Shown here piece by piece: positions 1 through 7,019 of a DNA stretch of 13,590 nucleotides. The position numbers and the translations under genes are program-made. The stretch is from Acidobacteriota bacterium (GTDB lineage: Bacteria > Acidobacteriota > Terriglobia > UBA7540). Each line of letters opens with the position of its first letter. Position 1 is the first letter of the stretch. The stretch lies in contig QHZK01000068.1 of NCBI GenBank assembly GCA_003224635.1, positions 1 to 13,590 of the forward strand, in the 5' to 3' direction. The notes under the pieces were generated by a model. It ran no database searches and was not told where the DNA came from. It saw only the letters and a program-made list of their open reading frames with translations.

Positions 1-728
1 ACGGCGGCTCCGAGACAAACCGGCTGGGGAGCCACGAACAAAAGGAAAGTGGCCAGACCGCTGGCGAAGGGAGCGAGGGGTTCCACTCGGATCGACTGGG
101 CAACGCGGAAGGCGCGAGGTCTCACGGGAAGGAATTATGCCACAAGAGTAACTCGAAGCGAATCCCTCGGGCCGGACTTTACGCCTGACCGGCCGGGCTG
201 CTGGCGCGTGCGCGCGACTTGCTCACGCATTGTTCGTAGGCCAGCACCACTTCTCAAAAGCTCAGGAGTACAGCGCAAGAGTGGCAAGCCGGCCTCCTCG
301 GACCGGATGCCGAGCTCCTTGAACAGCGCCTTGGCGTTCGAAATTTCGTCCCCCACGCCGAAGAGATGGAAGAGATGAATGAAGGGAGAATTTGGTCGGA
401 AAACACTCGCAAAGCTTCGGCCTGACTGCCCTGGCTCAGCACACGCACCACCGCGTCGGGCGTTGCCGGATGACCTTGGCTCTCGAAGCAGTTCCATCTC
501 AGGGAAAGCAGGCACTTCCAGTTTCGGTGGGATCCTCCTCAACGCGCTCAATCAATCCCGAGCGCCAGTTGGTGCCTGACATCGTTGCCCAATGGGAACA
601 CGGACAAGATACACCAGGTTGGTTGCGCTTTTGGCCAGATTACGAATATCCAGAATGACAGTCGTTCCGTGCAGCTCGCTCTTAAATGTTTCTGGTAGGT
701 CCACTTCGTTGCGTGGTTCTGGTGCGGA
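1..728. other. Region without a convincing intact gene
   Basis: I found no reading frame here that looks like an intact protein. The plus-strand frames are rich in Arg, Ser and Pro and lack domain-like patterns. The minus strand carries an interrupted frame, listed separately, that may be a decayed gene. No tRNA, rRNA, repeat array or clear promoter is visible. The region lies upstream of a frameshifted TPR remnant, so general decay of this end of the window is a reasonable reading. Confidence 0.5.
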
Positions 729-746
729 TTGGCGCTGGTCGGACAA
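135..746 (-). pseudogene. Possible decayed gene, unknown family
   Basis: Read on the minus strand from about 746 to 135, one frame stays open for about 200 codons except for a TGA at 552-554. Short stretches look protein-like, such as ELHGTTVILDIRNLAKSATN near the start and FGVGDEISNAKALFKELGI later. Between about 390 and 470 a second minus-strand frame reads better (DAVVRVLSQGSQAEALRVF), which suggests frameshifts as well as the in-frame stop. The only start codons near 746 are TTG, no ribosome binding site is visible, and the 5' end overlaps the plus-strand TPR remnant. I do not recognise the family. It could equally be chance open sequence in GC-rich DNA. Confidence 0.25.
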
Positions 747-1663
747 GTGATGGCAGGCATTGCGGGGGTCGTGCTCTTTGTGGTCGCCCTCGCCAGCCTG
801 ATGAGCGTCCGCCGCGTGCTGGCGCTCGAGGGCTTGGTCCGGCGCTTCACGCCTGCCGGGAATGCATCTGCGGCAGAGCCAGGGAAAGCGAACGAGAAAG
901 ATCTGACCGATCCCGCTCTCCTTGAAGGCCTCCGATCGCTCGGATTTGCGGCGGTCTCTGCCGCTGGTGGCGCCGCAAGCGCCAGCGGCGTCACGCTTCC
1001 CGACCCCAAGGACCGTATTCAGGTGTACGAGTTAGTGTCCGCGGCGCTGAACGATGCCCAGCAAAGCCGCTATGAAGAGTCTCTGCGCAAGCTGCGCGAG
1101 GCGGAAATGACCGATCCCAACTTGGTGGCCATCCGCTTTCTCATAGCGCGAGATTACCTTCACCTGAACGATTTCCCTCACCCAGCCGAGTATTTTGAGT
1201 CCGCTTTCAAAGTCGATCCAAAATACACCGCGGCAGCCTACTACCTGGGGTTGTCTCAATTGGAGATGGGAAATCTGGACGGCGCCGAGGACTCATTCCG
1301 GCGCGCGCTCGAACTGACCCGGCCAACTTCTCCGCCGCCTTCAACCTCGGAGTCGTCCACAGCCGCCGGAAACAACCCGAGGCCGCGATTCAAGCCTTTC
1401 AGCGCGCCGTCGAGACCCTCCCTGACTACGCAGAAGCGCACGAAGCACTCGGAGAGCTCTACCTTTATCTCAACCGTCCGGACGATGTCGTTCGGGAATT
1501 GGAGCGCGCCGTGGCCATCATGCCGAAGATGGCCAAGGCCCATTACTACCCGGGTCGAGCTTATGCGGCCCTGGGCCGTCACGAAAAAGCGCAGCAGAGG
1601 TTGATCGCGCCAAGAGCCCTTAACCGTGGCGAAGTCGGGCGGTGTTCCGGCCGGACCGTTTAG
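729..1663 (+). pseudogene. TPR tail of a sulfatase-type TPR protein, frameshifted
   Basis: The frame opening at TTG 729 (or ATG 750) gives a region ending in LEGLRSLGF, then DPKDRIQVYELVSAALNDAQ and TPR units up to FRRALEL. At about 1314-1318 one base appears to be missing: the original frame turns into Ser/Pro/Thr-rich sequence, while the next frame continues as DPANFSAAFNLGVVH with two to three further TPRs (EALGELYLYL, AYAALGRHEKAQQ) to a TAG at 1661-1663. From memory of the family, a '(L)RSLGY' motif followed by 'DPKD' and TPRs is typical of the C-terminal part of sulfatase-TPR proteins common in Acidobacteriota, and LEGLVRRFTPAG resembles the end of the sulfatase domain. The catalytic sulfatase domain is not present upstream. 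The hydrophobic start (VVLFVVALASLM) could be a membrane anchor, but may be a frame artefact: a neighbouring frame reads GRPRQPDE there, as expected in such linkers. No ribosome binding site is visible. Confidence 0.6.
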
Positions 1664-1699
1664 CGAGCCTTCGTGGACGTTCTGGCTCGCATGCCCGAC

Positions 1700-3928
1700 T
1701 CAAGCGTAACGCATGCGGGCCCGCAAGATACTCACCGAAGCCTTTGGTAGGACGAAAGCCGCCTCCGCGCCGCCGGGAACCATGGAAGTGACGGGTGGGC
1801 CATCGGGATGCGGATGGCCGTTTGGACCGTCGGCGTGCCAGACATATTGCTCGCTCCCGAACGTCACCACATTGACCGGACCTGAAAAGAATCCTTGGCG
1901 GCCAGCGCTTGAATCATCAAAGACCACGCGCACCGTGTGGGAGTTCAACTGGTCTCGATTAACGAGCATTAAGGACCACTCTTGGTCGGGGCGTTCAACG
2001 GCGTAGACTGCGACCTGCTCATGCCCGGCTGCATCCCTGAGGTCGCACGAGGTTTTGTAGGTATGGTGAACCTCGTCGCCGGGCTTCACCCATTCCAGGT
2101 TGATAAGCCGGCTGGCGAAGTACTGCGAGGTCTCCTGCTTGATCTGGAAATTCTCGTCCGCAGTGAACATGGCGAAAGTACCTGCGCCGTGGCAGCCTCC
2201 GGAAAGCGGTCGCGGGAAGAAATGGAAATGGTAGAGGCCGCTGCCGCCGGCCGTGAGGAAGGCTCCCACATATTCGGCAAGCCAGAGCGCCCCGAACATG
2301 TCGACGAAAGATTGGTCGGCTCCCCACGAGAGGTTGCTCTCGGTGATGAGCATCGGAACTCCTTCCGGCACTCCGTCGTCCTTCCAGACCTGGAGGATGT
2401 GGCGGACTAGCTCGGGCTCTTTGTAAAGGTCACTCCACGTGACGCGGCAGGGCTCGAACGGATAGTGCTCGAAGGACACGAAGGCCAAGTCGGAAATCCG
2501 TCCGTGCGATTTCAGGTAATCGATGAAGCGGCCCATCCAGGAAGTCCTGCCCTGCGCGTCGGGCCACACCTTAATATCTTCGTTGACGCCCTCGAAGACG
2601 GGCCCGCCAAGTTTTGCCTCCGGAACCAAGCGATGAATAGCAGTCGCGAACTGCAAGTAAAGCGCGGCGTAGTCTTCCGGCTGGCAATACTGACCGTCAG
2701 GCTCCTCGCCCATCTCCACATAGGAAACCGGGTAGCCTCGCTTCTTGAGGTAGGCGACTTCAGCGGCTGCGTCTTCCGGTGTGCCGTAAAGCATGGCGAC
2801 GGGAATCATGGCGGGCAGGTTGTTGGTGACGCCGCTGGTGAAGAACAGGTCGAAGCCCGTCTGGTCTCCCGCGTGGATGTTGAGGTCGGACTCCGAGTGC
2901 CAAGGGTCAATGGAGGAACAGTAGGTGACCGTCTGGTTCTGGTCCGGGGAATGCTGGACCAGGTCTACAAAGCCGCCGTTGCTGTCGAAGCTGCCAGCGT
3001 AGAGTTCATGGATGGCGTAACCAGCCGAGTTGCGTGGATCGTCGAGGCCGTGCGTATCGGGAGTATTGGAAGACTCCGTCATCCAGACGCGGAGGAACCT
3101 TGCCGCGACGGGCGACGGTGACAGCTTCAGCGTTATGGCGCCGCCTTGAGCGTCCTTCACGATGCCCCGTGTGAAAGCGTTCCAGGCCCCGAGCGCCGGC
3201 TTGCCCATAGGATCTTCCCCGGTCCAGTACTGGACCTCGTACGACCGCGCGTAAGGATTGGCCCAGTCGATCCGAATGGCGTTCACTTCTTCCACCGCTC
3301 CCAGATCGACGACCACCCATTGCGGGTGGAGTGAATCGTCTTCGCCCGTGAATTGGCTGGTGAGGTACGGATTGCTCTTCCAATAGGTGTCGGCCTCGCC
3401 GTCTGTCATGCGGGAATAGCCGCGTTCGGCGCCGCCGTTGCGAGTGTGACCCCGGTGTGGCAGAGGATAGCCGTAAGAATGCCGGAGAAACTCGGCGGGC
3501 TCGGAGTTACCCCTAAAATACCCGCTTTTGTGTGCCGGATCGCTCCAGGTCCCTTTGGGATTCCAGTGCCAGGCGGCAATTTGGAGCTCGGTGTTCTGTC
3601 GATAACTTATCGGCCCCCAGCCCGCGGAGAGACACTTCTTGATCACAGGCTCGGTGTAGAGTTTGTCGACGGAGCCGTAAGGCAAGATGTCAATCGAGCT
3701 GCCGAGGGCGCGATGGGGACTGAACGAATTCGTGGCGTGGCCAGCCGTCGAATCCACGCGAACGGTCGTCATGCTGGAGGAGTCGGCGCCGACAGCCGCG
3801 GGAACGGGCTCGTGGCTGGTCGCAGAAACGGCCAACGCGTGGTGAAGAGTCATCGACAGCGGCACGGCGCGCGTGGCCGCGCTCAAGAATTTCCGACGAG
3901 AAATTCGTTTAGATGCATCTTTGCCCAT
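1700..3928 (-). CDS. Tat-exported discoidin-domain, clan-A glycosidase-like protein
   Basis: A 742-residue protein when started at ATG 3928. The N-terminus is a twin-arginine signal with SRRKFL at residues 10-15 followed by a hydrophobic stretch, so export through Tat is likely. Residues about 170-312 form an F5/8C (discoidin) domain, with WVVVDLGAVEEVNAIRIDWA and ARFLRVWMTE as recognisable strands; such domains bind carbohydrate. The following 300 residues resemble a (beta/alpha)8 clan-A glycosidase such as GH39, GH51 or GH79: VEMGEEPDG (Glu409 in the acid/base position) and LITESNLSW (Glu530 in the nucleophile position). A C-terminal beta-rich region follows (LMLVNRDQ, ASVSILRARM). The Asn that usually precedes the acid/base Glu is Glu here. 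The substrate cannot be told. A longer in-frame start at 4015 would put 29 residues before the Tat signal and is unlikely. The gene is monocistronic in this window. Confidence 0.8.
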   Translation of the reverse strand: MGKDASKRISRRKFLSAATRAVPLSMTLHHALAVSATSHEPVPAAVGADSSSMTTVRVDSTAGHATNSFSPHRALGSSIDILPYGSVDKLYTEPVIKKCLSAGWGPISYRQNTELQIAAWHWNPKGTWSDPAHKSGYFRGNSEPAEFLRHSYGYPLPHRGHTRNGGAERGYSRMTDGEADTYWKSNPYLTSQFTGEDDSLHPQWVVVDLGAVEEVNAIRIDWANPYARSYEVQYWTGEDPMGKPALGAWNAFTRGIVKDAQGGAITLKLSPSPVAARFLRVWMTESSNTPDTHGLDDPRNSAGYAIHELYAGSFDSNGGFVDLVQHSPDQNQTVTYCSSIDPWHSESDLNIHAGDQTGFDLFFTSGVTNNLPAMIPVAMLYGTPEDAAAEVAYLKKRGYPVSYVEMGEEPDGQYCQPEDYAALYLQFATAIHRLVPEAKLGGPVFEGVNEDIKVWPDAQGRTSWMGRFIDYLKSHGRISDLAFVSFEHYPFEPCRVTWSDLYKEPELVRHILQVWKDDGVPEGVPMLITESNLSWGADQSFVDMFGALWLAEYVGAFLTAGGSGLYHFHFFPRPLSGGCHGAGTFAMFTADENFQIKQETSQYFASRLINLEWVKPGDEVHHTYKTSCDLRDAAGHEQVAVYAVERPDQEWSLMLVNRDQLNSHTVRVVFDDSSAGRQGFFSGPVNVVTFGSEQYVWHADGPNGHPHPDGPPVTSMVPGGAEAAFVLPKASVSILRARMRYA

Positions 3929-3931
3929 CTG

Positions 3932-3939
3932 CTCCCTCC
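3932..3939 (-). promoter_or_regulatory. Shine-Dalgarno that fixes the start of the Tat protein
   Basis: On the minus strand GGAGGGAG lies just before ATG 3928, with six bases between GGAGG and the start codon. This supports the start directly before the Tat motif rather than the upstream in-frame ATG at 4015. Confidence 0.8.
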
Positions 3940-4015
3940 GGGGCGCTCCGAGCCAAATTGGAACGGTACCGAAGCCTATTGACAACCCGGCGTAACGGTG
4001 GTTTATTTCAGTCAT

Positions 4016-4461
4016 ATATTACTGCAAGTTTGTTCTGGGCCGGGCGTCGGGCGTTCAAGCTGTTGGGCGGATTTGAAGTGCTGGGAAGCATACGCTGCCA
4101 GGGTGGTGCCCTCACCGACCGCCGCTCACCGCTGATTCAAAACAGCACTTTCAGTCCGAATTGGATATGCGAGGCGCGCTGCAGGTGACGCTCCAAGCCA
4201 ACCTGGCGCTGAAAACACTACAGGGGGAAGTGCCGAAGCCCGGGCTGGCGAGGTAGTGGGTGAAGTCGGCGATGCAGGCCACAACTTTCAGTCCGATGCC
4301 CAGAGCGACGTTGAAGCAGATGCTGAAATTGAGTTTGGAATGCAACAGTTTCAGCAGGATCTGCTGCAGCAACTCAATCAGGCACTTCAAGTTTACGGTC
4401 ACGAATGCAATTCGGGCGGTTGCAAATAAATTAGAAGTGTTGCCATTAGAGAGGGTTTTCA
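4016..4461. other. Intergenic region between divergent genes
   Basis: This 446-base stretch separates the minus-strand Tat protein gene from the plus-strand regulatory-like-domain gene. It contains a short C-terminal remnant of a possible outer-membrane receptor on the minus strand (listed separately). On the plus strand a frame without a usual start codon (4136-4429) ends in a Gln-rich segment and ECNSGGCK; I could not assign it and do not call it a gene. No clear sigma70 promoter with good spacing was found for either neighbour. Confidence 0.5.
4137..4262 (-). pseudogene. C-terminal remnant of an outer-membrane receptor (TonB-type) protein
   Basis: On the minus strand the codons just before the TGA at 4137-4139 read RASHIQFGLKVLF. 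A final segment of the form '(A/P)R-x-(I/V)-Q-F/L-x-L-K-x-x-F-stop' is typical of the last beta strand of Oar-like TonB-dependent receptors with carboxypeptidase-regulatory domains in Acidobacteriota, including the terminal Phe used for outer-membrane insertion. Upstream, in the neighbouring frame, YLASPGFGTSPCSVFSAR resembles the loop before that strand, so a frameshift near 4205-4212 is needed to join them. Nothing receptor-like continues beyond about 4262. It lies directly upstream of the secreted glycosidase-like gene, where such receptors often sit. The match is short, so it is tentative. Confidence 0.4.
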
Positions 4462-5076
4462 ATGAAGAGAAAGGGAGTTACTCTCCTGGGGGTTTTAGCT
4501 CTGGTGGTTTGTTCTCAAGCGCGCGCGTCTGTGCGGGTAAGAGTCACCGACCGAACTGGAGCCCCTTTCCCGGATGTGCTTGTTATCGTTAAGTCGCTCG
4601 CAGGCAAAGGAGAAATCTTCCGAGCTCTCACTAACCAAACTGGCCGTGTTCCTGATCGAGACTTGGCCGCAGGACTGTATCGGGTCATCGCCACGTGCCC
4701 TTACGGCATCTGCGAGACTAAGATTACCGAGTTTCTTGTGGGCGACGCGCCGGTGGAGCTTGAACTGAAAGTGGACGTTTCGCCGACTCGGGGCAACGTT
4801 ACGGTCGTCGGACCATCGAATCGGATGAGAGTCCAGCTTCTCGATCCGCAAGGCAAACCGGTGGCTTCCGCAGAAGTCCTCGTCCGAGATTCGAGCGCTG
4901 AGTTTGAACGCTGGTACAAAACCAACAGCGATGGTGAAGCTGATGTCGAGCCACTTGGAACCAAGATAACCTTCGCTGTGTTGTACAAGCGTACGCTTAC
5001 TGAAGAAACGGTCAGCGCGGCCTCAATCGAGAAGCTGCGGACGGAAGGCAAGAAATTAGTGATTCGTCAGAGATAA
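4462..5076 (+). CDS. Secreted protein with two carboxypeptidase-regulatory-like domains
   Basis: A 204-residue protein from ATG 4462, preceded by GAGAGGG six bases upstream (4449-4455). Residues 1-22 are a signal peptide: positive MKRKG, a hydrophobic core LLGVLALVVC, then ARA before the likely cleavage site. The mature part contains two beta-sandwich segments of the carboxypeptidase-regulatory-like / Cna-B type. The first starts at SVRVRVTDRTGAPFPDVLVI, the second at MRVQLLDPQGKPVASAEVLV and continues with YKTNSDGEADVEPLG, showing the usual 'D-x-x-G-x-P-x-x-x-A/D-x-V' and 'T-x-x-x-G' pattern. Such domains serve as folding or binding modules on secreted and outer-membrane proteins; no catalytic site is visible. 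The C-terminus is basic (KKLVIRQR). It is a single gene, with the next gene convergent. The exact role is unknown. Confidence 0.75.
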   Translation: MKRKGVTLLGVLALVVCSQARASVRVRVTDRTGAPFPDVLVIVKSLAGKGEIFRALTNQTGRVPDRDLAAGLYRVIATCPYGICETKITEFLVGDAPVELELKVDVSPTRGNVTVVGPSNRMRVQLLDPQGKPVASAEVLVRDSSAEFERWYKTNSDGEADVEPLGTKITFAVLYKRTLTEETVSAASIEKLRTEGKKLVIRQR

Positions 5077-5180
5077 GCTTCGGGAGCCGCAGCCGCATGT
5101 GAGTCAAAAGGCGTTCTCAGAGGCATTTCCCGAGGCAGACGGTCCGCCTTCCGAGGTTAGCACATTAAGATGAGACAATG

Positions 5181-5207
5181 GGGACGCGTGGGACGCATGG
5201 GACAAAT
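5181..5207. repeat. Three tandem 9-mers
   Basis: GGGACGCGT, GGGACGCAT and GGGACAAAT follow one another directly. The first two differ at one base; the third keeps only the GGGAC core and final T. The last unit runs into the palindrome at 5198-5218. Confidence 0.7.
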
Positions 5208-5218
5208 TATTTCTCCCA
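5198..5218. repeat. 21-base near-perfect palindrome, possible bidirectional terminator
   Basis: TGGGACAAAT and ATTTCTCCCA flank a single T. Pairing the arms gives ten positions with one mismatch (C:C at the sixth). It sits between two convergent genes, so a role in ending transcription from both sides is possible, but the stem is short and the loop minimal. A protein-binding site or repeat end is an equal possibility. Confidence 0.45.
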
Positions 5219-5444
5219 CCGAATCAAAGAGTTGCAGAGCTGGCGAGGAGGCCCCGGTTGCCCAAATTCCTCGGCCAGCTTCTCCGGCAAAGCTTCTCGG
5301 ACTGGGGCGCCGATGGTGAGGGTCGAGCTTTGACGCAGCTTCGTATTCTTCTGGCGTGTCGATGGCGGAGCCGTCAAGGAAAGCGCGCTTGGTAGGGCAA
5401 CTTTGCGGGGTTGCGAAAGGCCTGGTTGCGCTGGCTTGGTTGCG

Positions 5445-6290
5445 CTAAGGGTCTAGGAGCTGGGATACCCGCTGGTAGCCCGACCGGATGGCGGGGTCGT
5501 GAGGGTCCAGTTGGTAGGCAGTGCGATATTCTTGGGCGGCGGCTTTGAGGTCGCGCCCGGTCTCGAACGCGACGCCCAGATTGTAGTGCGCCGGAGCATA
5601 ATCCGGGTTCGAGCCAAGGGCCTTACGAAACTGGGAGATGGCGCCAGGCAAGTCGCCCTTGGCCAAGAGCACATTCCCCAGCCCGATCCGGGCCGCGGTG
5701 TTGTCAGGCTCCAGGCTGAGCGTGGCGCCGAATTCCTGCTCGGCGCCCTCGAGGTCGTGCTTCGCCCGCAACGCATTGGCGAGGTTGTAGTGCGCCGTCG
5801 CGAGGTCCGGCTTCAGGCAGATCGCTTTGCGGTACTCGGCGATGGCGCCGTCCATGTCGCTCTTGCTCTTGAGCGCGGCGCCGAGATTGGAGTGGGCCTC
5901 GGCGTATTCCGGTTTCAGGCGGAGCGATTCGCGACACTCGGCGATGGCCCCGTCGAAGTCGCCCTTGCGGTGGAGCGCCGCGCCCAGGTTCTGGTGGGCC
6001 ACAGCGCTCGTGGGATCGAGACGCAACGACTCGCGGAACTCGGCGATGGCGTCGTCCACTTTTCCTTGCCGGGCCAGGACGTAAGCCAGATCAAAATGCA
6101 GCGACGCGCTTCCCGGGTCGAGTGCGAGCGCGGGACGATATTCGGCTTCCGCTTCCTTCCACTCTTTCTTCTGCTCGAAGCTCGCCCCCCGCCCTAGACG
6201 TTCAAGGACTTGAGCCTGCTTGCTTTGTGACTTGAGCTCGCCCGCAGCCCCGGCGACCAACAAGAGTAGTACGGCAAACCTGAACTGCAT
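5445..6290 (-). CDS. Secreted TPR-repeat protein
   Basis: A 281-residue protein from ATG 6290. The N-terminus MQFRFAVLLLLVAGAAGELK is a signal peptide, so the protein is probably periplasmic. Almost all of the rest is tetratricopeptide repeats of 34 residues: a partial first unit around EWKEAEAEYRPALALDP, then six regular units with the W/LG-Y-A-F-A-P type pattern (for example AHQNLGAALHRKGDFDGAIA, AHYNLANALRAKHDLEGAEQ, AHYNLGVAFETGRDLKAAAQ), ending in a short helix RVSQLLDP. TPR arrays bind other proteins; no enzymatic domain is present and the partner is unknown. The ribosome site is GGGGGAG a few bases before the start. A 19-bp tandem repeat lies 20 bases upstream of the start and may be its operator. 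No co-transcribed gene lies downstream. Confidence 0.85.
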   Translation of the reverse strand: MQFRFAVLLLLVAGAAGELKSQSKQAQVLERLGRGASFEQKKEWKEAEAEYRPALALDPGSASLHFDLAYVLARQGKVDDAIAEFRESLRLDPTSAVAHQNLGAALHRKGDFDGAIAECRESLRLKPEYAEAHSNLGAALKSKSDMDGAIAEYRKAICLKPDLATAHYNLANALRAKHDLEGAEQEFGATLSLEPDNTAARIGLGNVLLAKGDLPGAISQFRKALGSNPDYAPAHYNLGVAFETGRDLKAAAQEYRTAYQLDPHDPAIRSGYQRVSQLLDP

Positions 6291-6310
6291 GCTCCCCCGT
6301 TCTTCGACCT

Positions 6311-6348
6311 TCTAAGTACTACGTTACCATCTAAGTACTATATTACCA
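6311..6348. repeat. 19-bp tandem direct repeat upstream of the TPR gene, candidate operator
   Basis: TCTAAGTACTACGTTACCA (6311-6329) is followed at once by TCTAAGTACTATATTACCA (6330-6348), 17 of 19 bases identical. Each copy contains the palindrome AGTACT. The pair begins 20 bases before the start codon of the minus-strand TPR gene, and a TTGACT hexamer on the minus strand lies just beyond it (6353-6358). The spacing would let a regulator bind on one face about every two helical turns. No regulator gene is next to it. Confidence 0.65.
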
Positions 6349-6416
6349 CGCGAGTCAATACCAGTAAGTATCTGGCCTGGGTGGCGCCGAAGTCGAGTTG
6401 GCGGGCCATTTGGGTT

Positions 6417-6495
6417 CTGTAGCGGCGGTCGAAGCCTGCCCTGGAAGGGACCGCCGAACGGCGCTCAATGGAGCGCCGTTATAGACGCCCTACAG
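6417..6495. repeat. Nested inverted-repeat element (REP-like)
   Basis: Three inverted repeats occur within 79 bases. The outer arms CTGTAG (6417-6422) and CTACAG (6490-6495) extend inward with GGCG/CGCC if one base bulges. CGGCGGTC (6423-6430) pairs with GACCGCCG (6449-6456). AACGGCGCTC (6457-6466) and GAGCGCCGTT (6471-6480) form a perfect ten-base stem with loop AATG. Together they could fold as a branched hairpin or cruciform. The element lies downstream of the bacilliredoxin gene and upstream of the TPR gene, both on the minus strand, so the central stem might also end transcription of the former, although no T-run follows. Confidence 0.65.
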
Positions 6496-6572
6496 CGAAA
6501 CTGAACCACTACAGGCTGGTGGTCCGCAAACGCTCGGCGCCCGTTCGCACAAGCGCCGGTCTGGCGCACAGG

Positions 6573-7013
6573 TTAGCCGGCGGCGGTCGCGCCGGCGGGG
6601 GCACAGAAGCGGTCGAACGCCTCCCTCAGTTCCTCGGTGATGTCTTGAGGGTCGCGGCCTTCGATGTTCGAGCGCTCGAGCATGAAAACCAGCTTCCCGT
6701 CACGCAGCAAGGCGATCGAAGGCGAGGAAGGCCCGTACCCGGTGAAGTAGGCGCGCGCCCGGGCCGTCGCTTCGCGGTCCTGACCGGCAAATACCGTCGC
6801 CAGGATCTCTGGCCGCGCGCGCTGGGAAAGGGCGAGCGCCACGGCGGGCCGGGCCTTTCCCGCCGCACAGCCGCAGATCGAATTGACGACGACCAAGGCC
6901 GTTCCCCGGGCAGCGCCCAAGACGGCATCGACCTCCTCGGGAGTTCTCATTTCACTAAAGCCCAAGCTGGTCAGTTCCTCTCTCATCGGTTGGACCATTT
7001 CTTCTGGATACAC
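6573..7013 (-). CDS. BrxA/BrxB-family bacilliredoxin
   Basis: A 146-residue thioredoxin-fold protein of the YphP/YqiW (DUF1094) family. NSICGCAAGKARP at residues 44-56 carries the hallmark CGC redox motif (Cys47, Cys49), and GYGPSSPSIALLRDGKLVF followed by ERSNIEGRDPQDI is the family's cis-Pro and C-terminal signature. In Firmicutes members act as bacilliredoxins that remove bacillithiol from oxidised proteins; whether this organism makes bacillithiol is unknown, so another low-molecular-weight thiol is possible. The start chosen is GTG 7013, giving a protein that begins YPEEMVQPMREEL as family members do. AGGAGG sits six bases before it, and a promoter ends about 50 bases upstream. In-frame ATGs further upstream (7040, 7100) would add non-family residues. 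Ala/Gly-rich C-terminus. Confidence 0.88.
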   Translation of the reverse strand: MYPEEMVQPMREELTSLGFSEMRTPEEVDAVLGAARGTALVVVNSICGCAAGKARPAVALALSQRARPEILATVFAGQDREATARARAYFTGYGPSSPSIALLRDGKLVFMLERSNIEGRDPQDITEELREAFDRFCAPAGATAAG

Positions 7014-7019
7014 GCTCGA

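Larger units (their letters stand above)
5077..5444. other. Intergenic region between convergent genes, with short repeats
   Basis: This 368-base stretch lies between the 3' ends of the 4462 and 5445 genes. It holds three tandem 9-mers starting with GGGAC and a near-perfect 21-base palindrome, listed separately. On the minus strand one frame is open down to a TAA at 5207-5209 and ends in APVREALPEKLAEEF...LIRWEK, while the frame beside it reads ARFLDGSAIDTPEEYEAA. These pieces look protein-like and may be debris of one gene broken by a frameshift, but no family was recognised and no start is visible. Confidence 0.4.

Noticed and set aside
49..378. 109-codon plus-strand frame with GTG start after AAAGGAAA
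   Set aside because: The ribosome-like site is suggestive, but the protein is Arg/Ser/Pro-rich without any pattern and shares the interval with a slightly better minus-strand frame.
2465..3121. 218-codon open frame on the plus strand
   Set aside because: It is antisense to the Tat-exported protein, has no family-like motif and arises from the GC-rich codon use of that gene.
4136..4429. Plus-strand frame ending in a Gln-rich segment and ECNSGGCK
   Set aside because: No usual start codon or ribosome site and no recognised family; the minus-strand receptor-like tail explains part of the same interval.
5499..6197. 232-codon open frame on the plus strand
   Set aside because: Antisense mirror of the TPR repeats; its periodic RFA/LGDG pattern is the complement of the 34-residue repeat.
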